Source: Bacillota bacterium
GTDB lineage: Bacteria; Bacillota; Bacilli; Paenibacillales; Paenibacillaceae
Reading direction: 5' to 3'
Assembly: GCA_023433615.1 (NCBI GenBank)
Contig: JAEZCJ010000223.1
Location: 51,497 to 115,496, forward strand
Length of the DNA: 64,000 nt
Shown one piece after another: positions 17,448 to 26,342 of the stretch. Below the pieces are notes generated by a model that was not told the DNA's origin, did not search any database, and was given only the letters and a program-made list of their open reading frames with translations. Numbering within the stretch: the first letter of the stretch is position 1; every line of letters begins with the position of its first letter. A program made the position numbers and the translations under genes.

Positions 17448-18146
17448 ATGAGTGTCCATGCGATTGAATGTCAGGGTGTCATGTTGCGCGATAAGAAGAA
17501 AATCATTCTCAAGGACGTGACCTGCAGCGTGCGAGCGGGGCGTCTGACGGGCTTGTTAGGACCGAACGGGGCAGGCAAATCCTCGCTGTTTCGCTTGCTG
17601 AGCGGGCTCGTGCGGCCGGATGCCGGTACCGTGTCGATCTTCGGGAAGCCCGCCGGTCCGGAGCAATTGCTCCAGATGGCGCTCTTGCCGGACCGCGGCA
17701 GCTTGCCGGGCTGGCTGTCGGCCGACGAATGGATCCGGCTCGCGGAAGGCTTGTACCCCGACTGGGACAAGGAAGCCGCAGCGGAGCTCACGGAGAGCTT
17801 AGGCGTGAATCGGGAATCGCGCATCGCAGCCATGTCCAGAGGCGAGGAAGCGCGGCTGCAGCTCATGACCTGCCTCGCACGAAAGGCCCCGCTCGTCATC
17901 TTGGATGAGCCGTTCACCGGCGTCGACCTCTTGTCGCGCGAACGGATCGCTTCGACCGTCGTCGGCGCGATGGCAGACAGCAGCCGAACGTTCTTGATCG
18001 CGACGCACGATATACGGGAGATGGAGAATCTGTTCGACGATCTGCTGCTTATCGAGCAAGGGACGATTGTAGGCTCCCGGGACGTCGAACGGCTGCGCGA
18101 AGAGGGGCATTCGGTCGAGAGTTTATACCGGGAGGTATTCGAGTGA
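17448..18146 (+). CDS. ABC transporter ATPase (YtrB-like)
   Basis: A 232-residue ATPase: Walker A GPNGAGKS near residues 36-43, Walker B LVILDEPFTGVDL and switch histidine in LIATHDIREME. The signature is unusual, MSRGEEARL instead of LSGGQ. That modified signature is common in YtrB/EcsA-like ATPases controlled by YtrA-type regulators. The start codon adjoins the GntR stop, and the stop overlaps the permease start, so the three genes form one operon. Likely role: export or stress response at the membrane, substrate unknown. Confidence 0.88.
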   Translation: MSVHAIECQGVMLRDKKKIILKDVTCSVRAGRLTGLLGPNGAGKSSLFRLLSGLVRPDAGTVSIFGKPAGPEQLLQMALLPDRGSLPGWLSADEWIRLAEGLYPDWDKEAAAELTESLGVNRESRIAAMSRGEEARLQLMTCLARKAPLVILDEPFTGVDLLSRERIASTVVGAMADSSRTFLIATHDIREMENLFDDLLLIEQGTIVGSRDVERLREEGHSVESLYREVFE

Positions 18147-19744
18147 TGAATCGACCGTTGAGCGAGCTGGAGTGGTCGCGTTACCGAAGCGCAATGCCGG
18201 GATGGAAGGGCGATGCGCTCGGGAGGCTCGTCTTGTATGGCGCGCCGGTCATGGGAGCGGCCATCGCGCTGCTGCTGCAGCGGCCGGAAGCCGGCCTTGC
18301 GTATGCATGCGCGGCTGCCGTCGTCTTTGCCCTCGTCGTCTATTCGATGATCCTTTTCATACTGGAGAATATTCGGCGCGTCGATCCGGTTCAGCGATGG
18401 TGGCTGCAGCTGCCTTATGACCGGTTCGCCTTGGCATCTGCGCGGTTCCGAGGCTATTGCGGCATAGGGGGGATCATAGCCGCCATGTCGATCGTCTTCG
18501 CGGCACTCGGCTATGCAGCCCTAGCCATGTGGCGAGGGGGCGGCGCGGCAGCCGAGCCGCTTCATCTGTCCGCGCTGCCGGCGATCGCAGGAGTCGGTCT
18601 TGCAGGCATACCGGTAATCGCGGCATGGGGAATGCTGATCAGTATATTCTACCGCAGGCGGTGGAATTGGGTGCTGCTCATGCTCCTCTACCTGTTATTC
18701 ACGTTCGTCGTTGGGCCTAGCGCGTTAGGCGTGCTGCTCGTCGTGGAGATGGAGATGATCGAGTCATGGCTCAGCGCGGACGTATTGGCCTTCGTACTGC
18801 TAGGCATCGTCGGGATCGGCTGGCCGCTGGCGTACGGCATGCTGAAGCTGATCGCCCGCATCGGCTTGGCGAACCTGTCGGACCCGCGCAACGTGCAGAC
18901 CCCGGATGCGCTGCATGCGAGTCGGCAGTCGAAGCCGAACGTTAGGAGCGGTACAGCGGGGAAGGAGCAGGCCGTTACCCCGTTTCGGGCGTTATGCGAG
19001 TTGGAACGCGGCCGTATCGGCGTGTACGTGGACAGGCTGATCGTCCGCTGGCTGGTTCTGGCATGCATGATCGGGCTGGCCGTCGGCGGGTATTATGCCT
19101 ACGGCCATTCCGATGCGATTCTGATGGTGCCGACGACTGTGACGGGCATCGTATCCTACATCCTGATTCTCTATCTGCCGATCACGATCGGGCAGGATAT
19201 TCAGGGCAAGAAGCTGGACTGGTGGCTGAGCCTGCCTCTGCCGCGGGGGATCATGCTGCTGGCGAAGCTGTTCGTCCATTGGCGGTTAGCGCTGCTAGTC
19301 GCCGTCGGCACGTTCGGGGCGATGTGGCTGGGGCTCTTGGCGCGCGTCATGTCGGATGAGGCGGCGACGCTGGCAGGGATTGCGGGTGACGCCGAATGGC
19401 TTGCGTATGAGCTGCTGCTCGGTTGCTGCCTGTTCATCGTGGCGACGAGTTATTTCTTGGGCTCGACCATTATCAACAATGCCTATCCGAAGGCCGCGGC
19501 ACCGCTTATGCTATTGATCTTCGTGCCGGTGTTCGGACGGGAGCAGATCGCGAACTTCTATATTGCGGAACTCAGCCGATTAGCGGAGACGGCGCCTTAT
19601 TGGGATCGGCTGCTCTGGACGGCGCCGGCGGCGGCCGCGGTCTCGTTCGCCTTCTTGTTCCCCGGCGCGATGCTCTTGAATCGACTGGCAGGCGTGAGGC
19701 CGAAGCAGGGGAATTGGCTGTTCGGATCGCAGAAGCGCGCATGA
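18143..19744 (+). CDS. ABC permease, apparent tandem fusion of two half-permeases
   Basis: This 533-residue protein has about 12 hydrophobic segments in two blocks, residues 28-250 and 295-525, joined by a polar linker (about 255-285). Each block contains the same landmark after its second TM pair: WWLQLPYDRFALASARF in the first and WWLSLPLPRGIMLLAKLF in the second. I read this as a duplication and fusion of ABC-2-like half-permeases. That would make a single-chain partner for the preceding ATPase; B. subtilis uses two chains (YtrC, YtrD). GTG 18143 or ATG 18146 may be the start; GGGAGG at 18130-18135 fits both. Substrate unknown. Confidence 0.82.
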   Translation: MMNRPLSELEWSRYRSAMPGWKGDALGRLVLYGAPVMGAAIALLLQRPEAGLAYACAAAVVFALVVYSMILFILENIRRVDPVQRWWLQLPYDRFALASARFRGYCGIGGIIAAMSIVFAALGYAALAMWRGGGAAAEPLHLSALPAIAGVGLAGIPVIAAWGMLISIFYRRRWNWVLLMLLYLLFTFVVGPSALGVLLVVEMEMIESWLSADVLAFVLLGIVGIGWPLAYGMLKLIARIGLANLSDPRNVQTPDALHASRQSKPNVRSGTAGKEQAVTPFRALCELERGRIGVYVDRLIVRWLVLACMIGLAVGGYYAYGHSDAILMVPTTVTGIVSYILILYLPITIGQDIQGKKLDWWLSLPLPRGIMLLAKLFVHWRLALLVAVGTFGAMWLGLLARVMSDEAATLAGIAGDAEWLAYELLLGCCLFIVATSYFLGSTIINNAYPKAAAPLMLLIFVPVFGREQIANFYIAELSRLAETAPYWDRLLWTAPAAAAVSFAFLFPGAMLLNRLAGVRPKQGNWLFGSQKRA

Positions 19745-19765
19745 ATAGGAAGGTGGCATGACAGG

Positions 19766-19795
19766 CCGGCAGGGGCTTAACCTGCCGGTTTTTTT
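19766..19795 (+). terminator. Rho-independent terminator of the GntR-ABC operon
   Basis: An 8-bp stem CCGGCAGG/CCTGCCGG with a 7-base loop is followed by seven T. It lies 22 bases after the permease stop. Confidence 0.9.
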
Positions 19796-19833
19796 CTTGT
19801 CTTGCAGGAAGGTATTCATCGCGCGTAATCGAA

Positions 19834-19845
19834 ATGAATATTCAT
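19834..19845 (+). promoter_or_regulatory. 12-bp palindrome upstream of the LuxR-type regulator
   Basis: ATGAATATTCAT is a perfect palindrome 37 bases before the regulator start, just upstream of a possible -10 (TATACA, 19852-19857). It could be an autoregulatory site; there is no direct evidence. Confidence 0.35.
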
Positions 19846-19882
19846 ATCGAGTATACAAAATGTAGCGAGGTGGCAATCAGCC

Positions 19883-21949
19883 ATGTCGAAGAAAGCCGTG
19901 ATCGAACCGATCGCCTCAACGATCGATCGAATGGAGCACCGCTATCTTGTCGGGCGGGAACGAGAGGTCGGGACGTTCTTGGCGCTGTTGAAGGAACTGC
20001 CTACAACAGGGAACATCCTAAGTCTGCACGGAACAGGCGGCGTCGGCAAGAGCTATCTGATCGATGAATTCAGGCGGCTGTCCGAGAGCGCCAATGTTCC
20101 GTTCGTGTATATGGACACGCGGGCTTGCCTGAGGAATCCGTCTGCGTTCTGCGAATACTTGATGCGCTTGCTGCGGGTTGCGGCACGGAATCCGCAGCAA
20201 GCAAGCTCGGAAGCGGCAGCGGACACGGTACATTGCGTGAGCGCGCTTCGCGCCGCCGCGGCCTGCGGGAGTGGCAGGGTGGTTCTCGCCCTCGACAATT
20301 TCGAAGAATGCGGCGAATTGGAGCAATGGCTGCGCGAGGAGTTCCTGACCCGCCTGAGCCCGGAGGTACTGACGATCTTGTCGGGCAGGCATCCCTTGGA
20401 AGGCGTGTGGCTGTCTTCGCCGGCTTGGCGGGAGATGGTGATCCGCATGCCGCTGGGCGATCTCTCGCAGCAAGCGGTCAGGCAGTATCTGGAGCTGGCA
20501 GGCATCGGGCAAGCAGAGGCGTTTCATGCGATCTGGAACAAGACGCATGGTCATCCGCTTACTTTATCGTTGTTCGCTTATGCGACGCTTGCCGAACGTT
20601 GGCCGACCGGATCGTTGCTGAATAGCGGCCGAGACATTTTTCCGCAGGTCGTCAGCACATGGCTGAAGGAAGTGCCGGATCCCGAGATTCGCGAAATGGT
20701 GGAAGCTGCAGCCGTGATGCGCCACTTCAACCAAGAGTCGCTGAGCTATGTGATGGATAAGCCCGTGAAGACGGAGCAATTCCTAAGGTTGATCGGGCAC
20801 TCGTTCATTCGCAGGGACGATCGCGGCTGGCTGCTGCACGATCTGCTGCGCGATGCCATCGGCCAAGAGCTGCGGCTGCGCGCGCCGGAGTATTACGACA
20901 GGCTCTGGCGGCGATGCGTGCTGCATTATTGCCGTCGAATCAAGGAGTCGGCTCGGAATCGATCTGCCGCCGCGGACAGCACGGAGTGGGTGTACTATAT
21001 CGGAGACCGGTTGATCCGCACGCTATTCTACCAACATTCCGTCACCTATCGATTGGAGTCGCTGCATCCCGCCAACTGGCAGGAAGCCGAGCGGTATATC
21101 GCGCACCGCTGCCGAACTGCTCGGGATACGCGGATTCTGCATACGGATCCTGAGACGAATGAACGGTTCGACTATACGATCCCTCGGGAAGCCGGCATCG
21201 CCTGGTTCCGGCACGTCGACCTGCAGGAATTGTACGACTTGGATCCTGGCATCATCAAGCTGATTCGCGATGCTGACGACAAGGTCTGCGGCATGGCCAA
21301 GATTGTGCCGATCCATGAGGGGACGCTGGATTATTTGGCATCAAAACCGCCTTTTTCGGGGTACTATGCCAGTCTGACGGAGGCCAGGCGCTCGGAATTG
21401 AGGACGCCGCGGGGATCGGCTGCCGGATATTGCATCGCCGCCATCGATGTCCCCGACTATTCCGATCCATTCCTGCGGCAAGCTGCGGGCCTCACCTTCA
21501 TTACCTATATGCTGTCGGCAGGGCTTGTCGTGACCACCAGTCCAGCCATTCCGTTCCTTCATTCCATCTTCATAAGCCTGGGCTTCGAACGCGTGAAGGA
21601 CGTCGTCCATTATGACTACGGCGATGGGGTTCCGACGCCGTATTACGCGCTGGACACGGGAGGAAGCAAGCTTCCGGCTTACTTGGACCGCATGCTCGCA
21701 TCATACGGATTGGCGCAGGACAAGGATTCTGAAGCCATGGCCGTGGCCGAGAATGAGCGAATGCTCCTGTTGTCCAGGCGCGAGAGGGACGTCGTCAAGC
21801 TGCTGCGGCAGGGACTTACCAACTCGGAAATCGCAGGTGAGCTCATTCTGAGCGAGGCGACGGCCAAGAAGCACGTAGGCAATATTTTCAAGAAGCTGCA
21901 GGTCAAGAACCGGGTCCAACTGATGAACCGATATTCGGAGACACGATAA
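19883..21949 (+). CDS. STAND-type transcriptional regulator with LuxR DNA-binding domain
   Basis: A 688-residue regulator of the LAL/MalT-like layout. An N-terminal AAA/STAND NTPase has Walker A GTGGVGKS (residues 50-57) and a Walker B-like VVLALDNFEE. The C terminus (about 625-688) is a LuxR helix-turn-helix: LSRRERDVVKLLRQGLTNSEIA, then TAKKHVGNIFKKL. The middle, about 400-610, does not look like TPR repeats; it resembles an acyltransferase-like domain with GYCIAAIDVP and LSAGLVVTTSPAIPFLHSIFISLGFE. Ligand and targets are unknown. ATG 19883 follows GAGGTGG. It stands alone between a terminator and the surface-protein operon. Confidence 0.85.
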   Translation: MSKKAVIEPIASTIDRMEHRYLVGREREVGTFLALLKELPTTGNILSLHGTGGVGKSYLIDEFRRLSESANVPFVYMDTRACLRNPSAFCEYLMRLLRVAARNPQQASSEAAADTVHCVSALRAAAACGSGRVVLALDNFEECGELEQWLREEFLTRLSPEVLTILSGRHPLEGVWLSSPAWREMVIRMPLGDLSQQAVRQYLELAGIGQAEAFHAIWNKTHGHPLTLSLFAYATLAERWPTGSLLNSGRDIFPQVVSTWLKEVPDPEIREMVEAAAVMRHFNQESLSYVMDKPVKTEQFLRLIGHSFIRRDDRGWLLHDLLRDAIGQELRLRAPEYYDRLWRRCVLHYCRRIKESARNRSAAADSTEWVYYIGDRLIRTLFYQHSVTYRLESLHPANWQEAERYIAHRCRTARDTRILHTDPETNERFDYTIPREAGIAWFRHVDLQELYDLDPGIIKLIRDADDKVCGMAKIVPIHEGTLDYLASKPPFSGYYASLTEARRSELRTPRGSAAGYCIAAIDVPDYSDPFLRQAAGLTFITYMLSAGLVVTTSPAIPFLHSIFISLGFERVKDVVHYDYGDGVPTPYYALDTGGSKLPAYLDRMLASYGLAQDKDSEAMAVAENERMLLLSRRERDVVKLLRQGLTNSEIAGELILSEATAKKHVGNIFKKLQVKNRVQLMNRYSETR

Positions 21950-22034
21950 TCCTTAATTACTCCTTTCGGATAATAGCCGGCGATGGGATAAGGTGTTACC
22001 CTATCGGTAGTCTGAGTTAGGGGCGGTGAATGCG

Positions 22035-22772
22035 ATGCGGTTAGGGAAGAAGAAGTGGACGATGGCGGTGCTGGTTGCTGCGGCGATCGGATGCAGCTCG
22101 CTCGGGTCGGCTTATGCAGCAGTGAAGCTGGAGCCCATCAATGCGTGGTTTAACAAGAGCGTAGCGTTCGTATTGCAGGGAGAGCGCTGGCAGCCGAAGG
22201 ACGGAAGCGGGAAGGCGCTGGATCCGATTACGTATAACGGGGCGACTTACCTGCCGGTACGCGCCTTGTCGGAGGCGCTGCGCGTTCCGATCGAATATGA
22301 CGGCACTGCCCAGATCATCTACATCGGAGGCAAGCCGGGGGCCAAGACTTCGATCTTCGCCATGCCGATGGAGATCGATAACGTCTATGTCGTCTCCTCC
22401 AAGAATCCCGAGGATACGCTGGTGAACGGGAAGGCATACGGTCAAGTACTCAAGATCGACCAGTACGGCGATATTGTCCTGACGTTGAACCGACAGTATA
22501 AGCGGCTTGTGTTGGAAGCGGCAGTCGTGAGCCCAGGCGAGCACGAGGTGGAGTTCTCCCTCTACAATGCATCGGAAGAGGCGGCGAGCACCGCCGATAC
22601 GATCTTAGAGAAGCATGCCGTAAGCCCCGAGGATCAGGCAAGGCAGTTGACCTACAATGTCGAGGGTCTGGATAAGATTCGGATCCATGTGCAGAGCCCG
22701 AATCTGAATCCGTACATCTATGCCCGCATCATGGACAGCTCGTACTTGGACAATGGAGAAGCTTCGCGATGA
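22035..22772 (+). CDS. Secreted stalk-domain (copper amine oxidase-N-like) protein
   Basis: This 245-residue protein begins with a signal peptide (RLGKKKWTMAVLVAAAIGCSSLGSAYA pattern, cleavage near residue 28). A stalk-type domain follows at about 30-95, with the landmark NGATYLPVRALSEALRVPIEYDG. The remaining 140 residues match no family I know. I start at ATG 22035 because the extended ribosome binding site AGGGGCGGTGA ends five bases before it; the GTG at 22026 falls inside that site. The stop overlaps the next start (ATGA), so the two surface proteins are co-translated. Confidence 0.82.
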   Translation: MRLGKKKWTMAVLVAAAIGCSSLGSAYAAVKLEPINAWFNKSVAFVLQGERWQPKDGSGKALDPITYNGATYLPVRALSEALRVPIEYDGTAQIIYIGGKPGAKTSIFAMPMEIDNVYVVSSKNPEDTLVNGKAYGQVLKIDQYGDIVLTLNRQYKRLVLEAAVVSPGEHEVEFSLYNASEEAASTADTILEKHAVSPEDQARQLTYNVEGLDKIRIHVQSPNLNPYIYARIMDSSYLDNGEASR

Positions 22773-24523
22773 CCGGGGCAGGGCGGACAGGGCTGCTCTT
22801 GCTCGCGATGGTGCTGGCGATGTGCGCGGCATGGCCGCTTCCGAAGGCGGATGCGGCTCAGATTAACCGAGTCAGCATCCACGACGTGGATGCCGGCACG
22901 ACGGCGACTTACTTGGTCGCGGGCCGGCAGTACGACGTGCTGTTCGATACCGATAAGGCATTCTCGACCTACATCGAGAACGTGAAGCTGGAATATTCGA
23001 CCGACAACGGCGCGATCTGGGTCAATCTTCCGCTTCCTGGGGTCGTGAACGGGTTCTGGAGCAGCTCCTTCCGGCTTCCGAATGACATTGGGCTGGATAC
23101 GATTCTCCTCAGGTTCAGCATGTACTTCGACCCGCTGCTCGGCTCCAGGACCTATTCCGAGAAAATCATGGGCCCTTACAAGGTGCTGCATGCGGTCGAC
23201 GCCTCGGACTTCACGGCGACGCCGAATAATGACGGTTCGGTGACGCTGCAATGGCACGACAATTCGAATATGGAATCGTATTACCGAATCACCCGTTCCG
23301 GGCCTGACGGCGATCGCACGTATCAGGTAACGAACACGAAGGGGAATTATGGACCGCTTCAGTACGTGGACAAACAGACGAATGCTTTGAAGAGTACGAT
23401 CTATGTGTACGCCTTGACGCCAATCGTCGATCAATATGCCTTGCCGGACGATCTGTGGCTGGGCACCGTATGGGTGACCGTGAAGACGAAGACGCCGATT
23501 CGGGACGTGACGAAGGTCGAGATTAATCCCAATATTCCGATCTTGAAGCAGCCCGATGTCATCGTGACCGAGAATGTGCTTGTCGAACCCGATCTTGTCA
23601 TTGTAAAGCCCGACACGCCGATTCGAGAGTTCGAAATCTATAAGTATTTAGAAGGATATGATCTGAGTATCGGGGATCTGCTGAAGCCATCGGTCAGCGG
23701 GGTTAAGCTGGACCAGCGCTCGATAGCGGTGTTGGCCGGGGAGAGCCAGCAGTTAACCGCAACCGTCTCGCCTGCCGACGCAGCCAATCGGAACGTCGTC
23801 TGGAGCAGCGACAACAACGAGGTTGCCGTGGTGGATCATACAGGCAAGGTGACCGGCAAGTCGCCGGGCGTGGCAGCCGTGACCGCGAAGACGGAGGTCG
23901 GCGCATTCACCGCGGCAGCCGTCGTGACGGTGGTCGCGGACAACGCTGCAGCGCCGCTGCCGCCGGAATTGCCGGTCATCGCGTTCGACGATCTTGCGGG
24001 ACACAAGGCCGAGGCAGAGGTGAAGAAGGCCGTGTCGCTCGGCATCGTAACCGGCTACCCGGACGGCACGTTCCGGCCGGAGGGCAGCGTCACCCGCGCC
24101 GAGTTCGCGAGCATGCTCATGCGCGTGGTCGACTCGACGGATGCAGGAGACCCGCTGACGTTCACGGACAAGGCGGCGATCGGAGGCTGGGCGTTGGAGG
24201 CGGTGCAGAAGGCGGTGAAGCGCGGCATCATCGGCGGTTATTCGGACGGCACGTTCCGGCCGAACGCGAACATCACGCATGCGGAGATGGTCGCGATGGT
24301 CGTCCGCGCGTCCGGCCTGACGCTCGGCGAGGCGAAGCAGACGGGCTTCGCGGACGATGCGGAGATTCCCGGGTGGGCGAAGCCGGCCGCATCCACAGCG
24401 GAGGAGACCGGCATCATCATCGTCGGCGGCCTGCCGGACGGCAAGTTTGCGCCGCATGCCCTAACAACCCGCGCGGAGGCGGTATCGGCTATCGTGCGGA
24501 TGCTGGAGGCCGCGAAGCAGTGA
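22769..24523 (+). CDS. S-layer-homology surface protein with Big2 domain
   Basis: A 584-residue secreted protein. After the signal peptide (cleavage after ADAA, about residue 30) comes a beta-rich region with an FnIII-like stretch (about 148-230: DFTATPNNDGSVTLQWHDNSN). A Big2 bacterial Ig domain follows at about 310-390 (SIAVLAGESQQLTATVSPADA). Three SLH motifs end the protein (about 410-584), with TGYPDGTFRPEGSVTRAE, GGYSDGTFRPNANITHAE and GGLPDGKFAPHALTTRAE. SLH motifs bind pyruvylated secondary cell-wall polymer, so the protein should be held non-covalently on the cell wall. It is coupled to the stalk protein upstream. Confidence 0.93.
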   Translation: MTGAGRTGLLLLAMVLAMCAAWPLPKADAAQINRVSIHDVDAGTTATYLVAGRQYDVLFDTDKAFSTYIENVKLEYSTDNGAIWVNLPLPGVVNGFWSSSFRLPNDIGLDTILLRFSMYFDPLLGSRTYSEKIMGPYKVLHAVDASDFTATPNNDGSVTLQWHDNSNMESYYRITRSGPDGDRTYQVTNTKGNYGPLQYVDKQTNALKSTIYVYALTPIVDQYALPDDLWLGTVWVTVKTKTPIRDVTKVEINPNIPILKQPDVIVTENVLVEPDLVIVKPDTPIREFEIYKYLEGYDLSIGDLLKPSVSGVKLDQRSIAVLAGESQQLTATVSPADAANRNVVWSSDNNEVAVVDHTGKVTGKSPGVAAVTAKTEVGAFTAAAVVTVVADNAAAPLPPELPVIAFDDLAGHKAEAEVKKAVSLGIVTGYPDGTFRPEGSVTRAEFASMLMRVVDSTDAGDPLTFTDKAAIGGWALEAVQKAVKRGIIGGYSDGTFRPNANITHAEMVAMVVRASGLTLGEAKQTGFADDAEIPGWAKPAASTAEETGIIIVGGLPDGKFAPHALTTRAEAVSAIVRMLEAAKQ

Positions 24524-24530
24524 TTGTATG

Positions 24531-24572
24531 CAGGAAGCCCTGCTTGGAGAGCGCTCCAAGCAGGGCTTCCTG
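24531..24572. terminator. Long perfect hairpin between convergent genes
   Basis: A 19-bp perfect stem (24531-24549 with 24554-24572, loop AGCG) lies between the SLH protein and the convergent glycosidase gene. There is no T run on either side, so it may end transcription with help from Rho or serve as an mRNA 3' barrier for both genes. Confidence 0.6.
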
Positions 24573-24592
24573 CGTTGTGTGTGTGACTAAGG

Positions 24593-25738
24593 TTAAGGCT
24601 TCAGCTTCACGATGATGGCATTGCTGATCAACCGGCCCGGCTGCGTTAAATATTTGCCGTTGTAGTAGAGGCCGCTGGATGCTCCGCCATCGAGGTTCAT
24701 CGCCTGATAAGCGCCGGCCTGCTTCATGATGTCGGCCAGCTGCGGGATCGTCGCGCCGCCCGTCGTCAGCAGGATGAGCTTGTGATCCCTCGTGATGCCG
24801 AGCGCGCTTCTCGCGCCGCCCCCGGTTAATATTTTCGGATCCCGGAATCCTTCGTCCTCGACATTCAGCGCGACCTTGCCGTTCTCGATCAGACGAGGGC
24901 CCGCCTGCAGCGCCCCGTCCATCGTGCCTGTCCGGTACCGCTCGGAGAAGTCCCCTCCGCCGATGATCTCCGCATGATAATTGGTGTCGAAGGTGAACGT
25001 TGCGCGGCGTTCGGAGTTGTTGTACAGCAGTTCGCCATCGTTCACGAGGAACCCGTACGGTTTCTTGAAGGCCGTGTCGGTATAGGCATCGAAGAACGTG
25101 CCGTTGATCGCCAGAACGGCATCGTTGCGCGCGGCGATTCCCTTCAATTCTTCGACTTGGCCGACTTCATCGCCGGCCAGCGCGATAGCCAGATCGATGC
25201 GGGGGTCCAGCAAGGAGACGGTGACCATCTGGACGGTGAACGCCTTCTTGCCGACGACGAACGTCTTCTGCTGATTCGTAATCGCGGGCTTGCCGGCGGT
25301 GAGGGAGCCGCGCGGAACGGCAGGCAGGGTAATCGACTTGTCCGGCAACGTGAGCAGCACGGACGAAGAATTCGCCTGCCAATCGAGCTGGACGCCGAAC
25401 GCGGCGCTGAGCAGCTTCAAGGGCACGTAGGTCACGCCGCTCTCGCTGAACGAAGGCGCGGGGAGCGGAATCAGCGTGCCGTCCTTCGTCTCGGCGCTGG
25501 ATTCGCCGACGTCGATCGTAACGGTTTTGCCCTGATGCTGGATCTCTATTCGGCCGGTTGCTTGCGACCATTGGACCTTGGCGCCGATGTAGCCGCTGAC
25601 GAACCGCAACGGGACGAACGTGGTGCTCGATCCGGCGTCGATGTAGGCGATCTGCTTCTCCTTGGCGAAGCTCGGCTCTGCCAGGACGGTGCCTAGCAGG
25701 AATGCCGCTAATGCTGCAGTGATGGCGATTCTTTTCAT
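24593..25738 (-). CDS. Secreted phosphodiester glycosidase (NAGPA family) with stalk domain
   Basis: This 381-residue protein has a signal peptide (MKRIAITAALAAFLLGTVLA start). A copper-amine-oxidase-N/stalk domain covers about 25-130, with FVPLRFVSGYIGAKVQWS and YVPLKLLSAAFGVQLDW. A NAGPA-type domain covers about 175-380, with landmarks LAINGTFFD, GGGARSALGITRD and NLDGGASSGLYYNGK. NAGPA proteins cleave sugar phosphodiesters; bacterial members such as YngK-like proteins are thought to act on cell-wall teichoic-acid linkages. The actual substrate is unknown. It is transcribed toward the SLH gene, apart from it by the long hairpin. Confidence 0.9.
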   Translation of the reverse strand: MKRIAITAALAAFLLGTVLAEPSFAKEKQIAYIDAGSSTTFVPLRFVSGYIGAKVQWSQATGRIEIQHQGKTVTIDVGESSAETKDGTLIPLPAPSFSESGVTYVPLKLLSAAFGVQLDWQANSSSVLLTLPDKSITLPAVPRGSLTAGKPAITNQQKTFVVGKKAFTVQMVTVSLLDPRIDLAIALAGDEVGQVEELKGIAARNDAVLAINGTFFDAYTDTAFKKPYGFLVNDGELLYNNSERRATFTFDTNYHAEIIGGGDFSERYRTGTMDGALQAGPRLIENGKVALNVEDEGFRDPKILTGGGARSALGITRDHKLILLTTGGATIPQLADIMKQAGAYQAMNLDGGASSGLYYNGKYLTQPGRLISNAIIVKLKP

Positions 25739-25847
25739 GATGGTTGCGGGACTCCTTCTCTCTCATGCTGGAATTATGGTTCCTCATACGTAGTTATCGG
25801 ACAAGCATCCCAATATTTGATATCATACACAGGAGGTGTCCGAAGGA

Positions 25848-26294
25848 ATGGTACAAACTTCGATTGTCGTATTCGTCTACGGCACGCTGCGCGAGCACGA
25901 GCGCAATCATCATTGGCTGGCCGGTTCCGACCGGCTTGGCGGCGCTTGCTATGCGGTAGGCAGGCTCTACGACACCGGCCTCGGCTATCCGGCGATGACG
26001 TTGGAAAGCGGGGGCAGGGTGCACGGCGAGCTGTACCGCGTAACGCCGGCCGTGCTGCGCCTCTTGGATGAACTGGAGGATTATGACGGCGAAGACGAGA
26101 ACGGCGCCATAATCGAGGACATGGAAGAGATCGCAGCCGGAGGTCGCGACAATGAATATTGGCGCGTCGTCCAGCCGATCTATTCCGATGCAAGCCGGAG
26201 CCGTATAGAGGCCTATGTCTATGTGTACCCGGACGCGAAGGCGGCGGGGCTCACGCCGATCGCGTCCGGCGACTGGAAGCGGCATCGAGCATGA
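25848..26294 (+). CDS. Gamma-glutamylcyclotransferase-like (AIG2/GGACT) protein
   Basis: A 148-residue protein of the AIG2/gamma-glutamylcyclotransferase fold. It has the hallmark substrate loop VYGTLRE near residues 8-14 and acidic residues in LDELEDYDGEDE (about 77-88), where the catalytic Glu normally lies. Family members release 5-oxoproline from gamma-glutamyl amines. ATG 25848 is about ten bases after AGGAGGTG (25831-25838); a GTG at 25836 is inside that site and is rejected. It precedes the propeller glycosidase by 48 bases on the same strand. Confidence 0.85.
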   Translation: MVQTSIVVFVYGTLREHERNHHWLAGSDRLGGACYAVGRLYDTGLGYPAMTLESGGRVHGELYRVTPAVLRLLDELEDYDGEDENGAIIEDMEEIAAGGRDNEYWRVVQPIYSDASRSRIEAYVYVYPDAKAAGLTPIASGDWKRHRA

Positions 26295-26342
26295 TCGAAC
26301 GGCGGGACTACTAAGACTACTGCATCAGGAGGTTCAGCTAAC

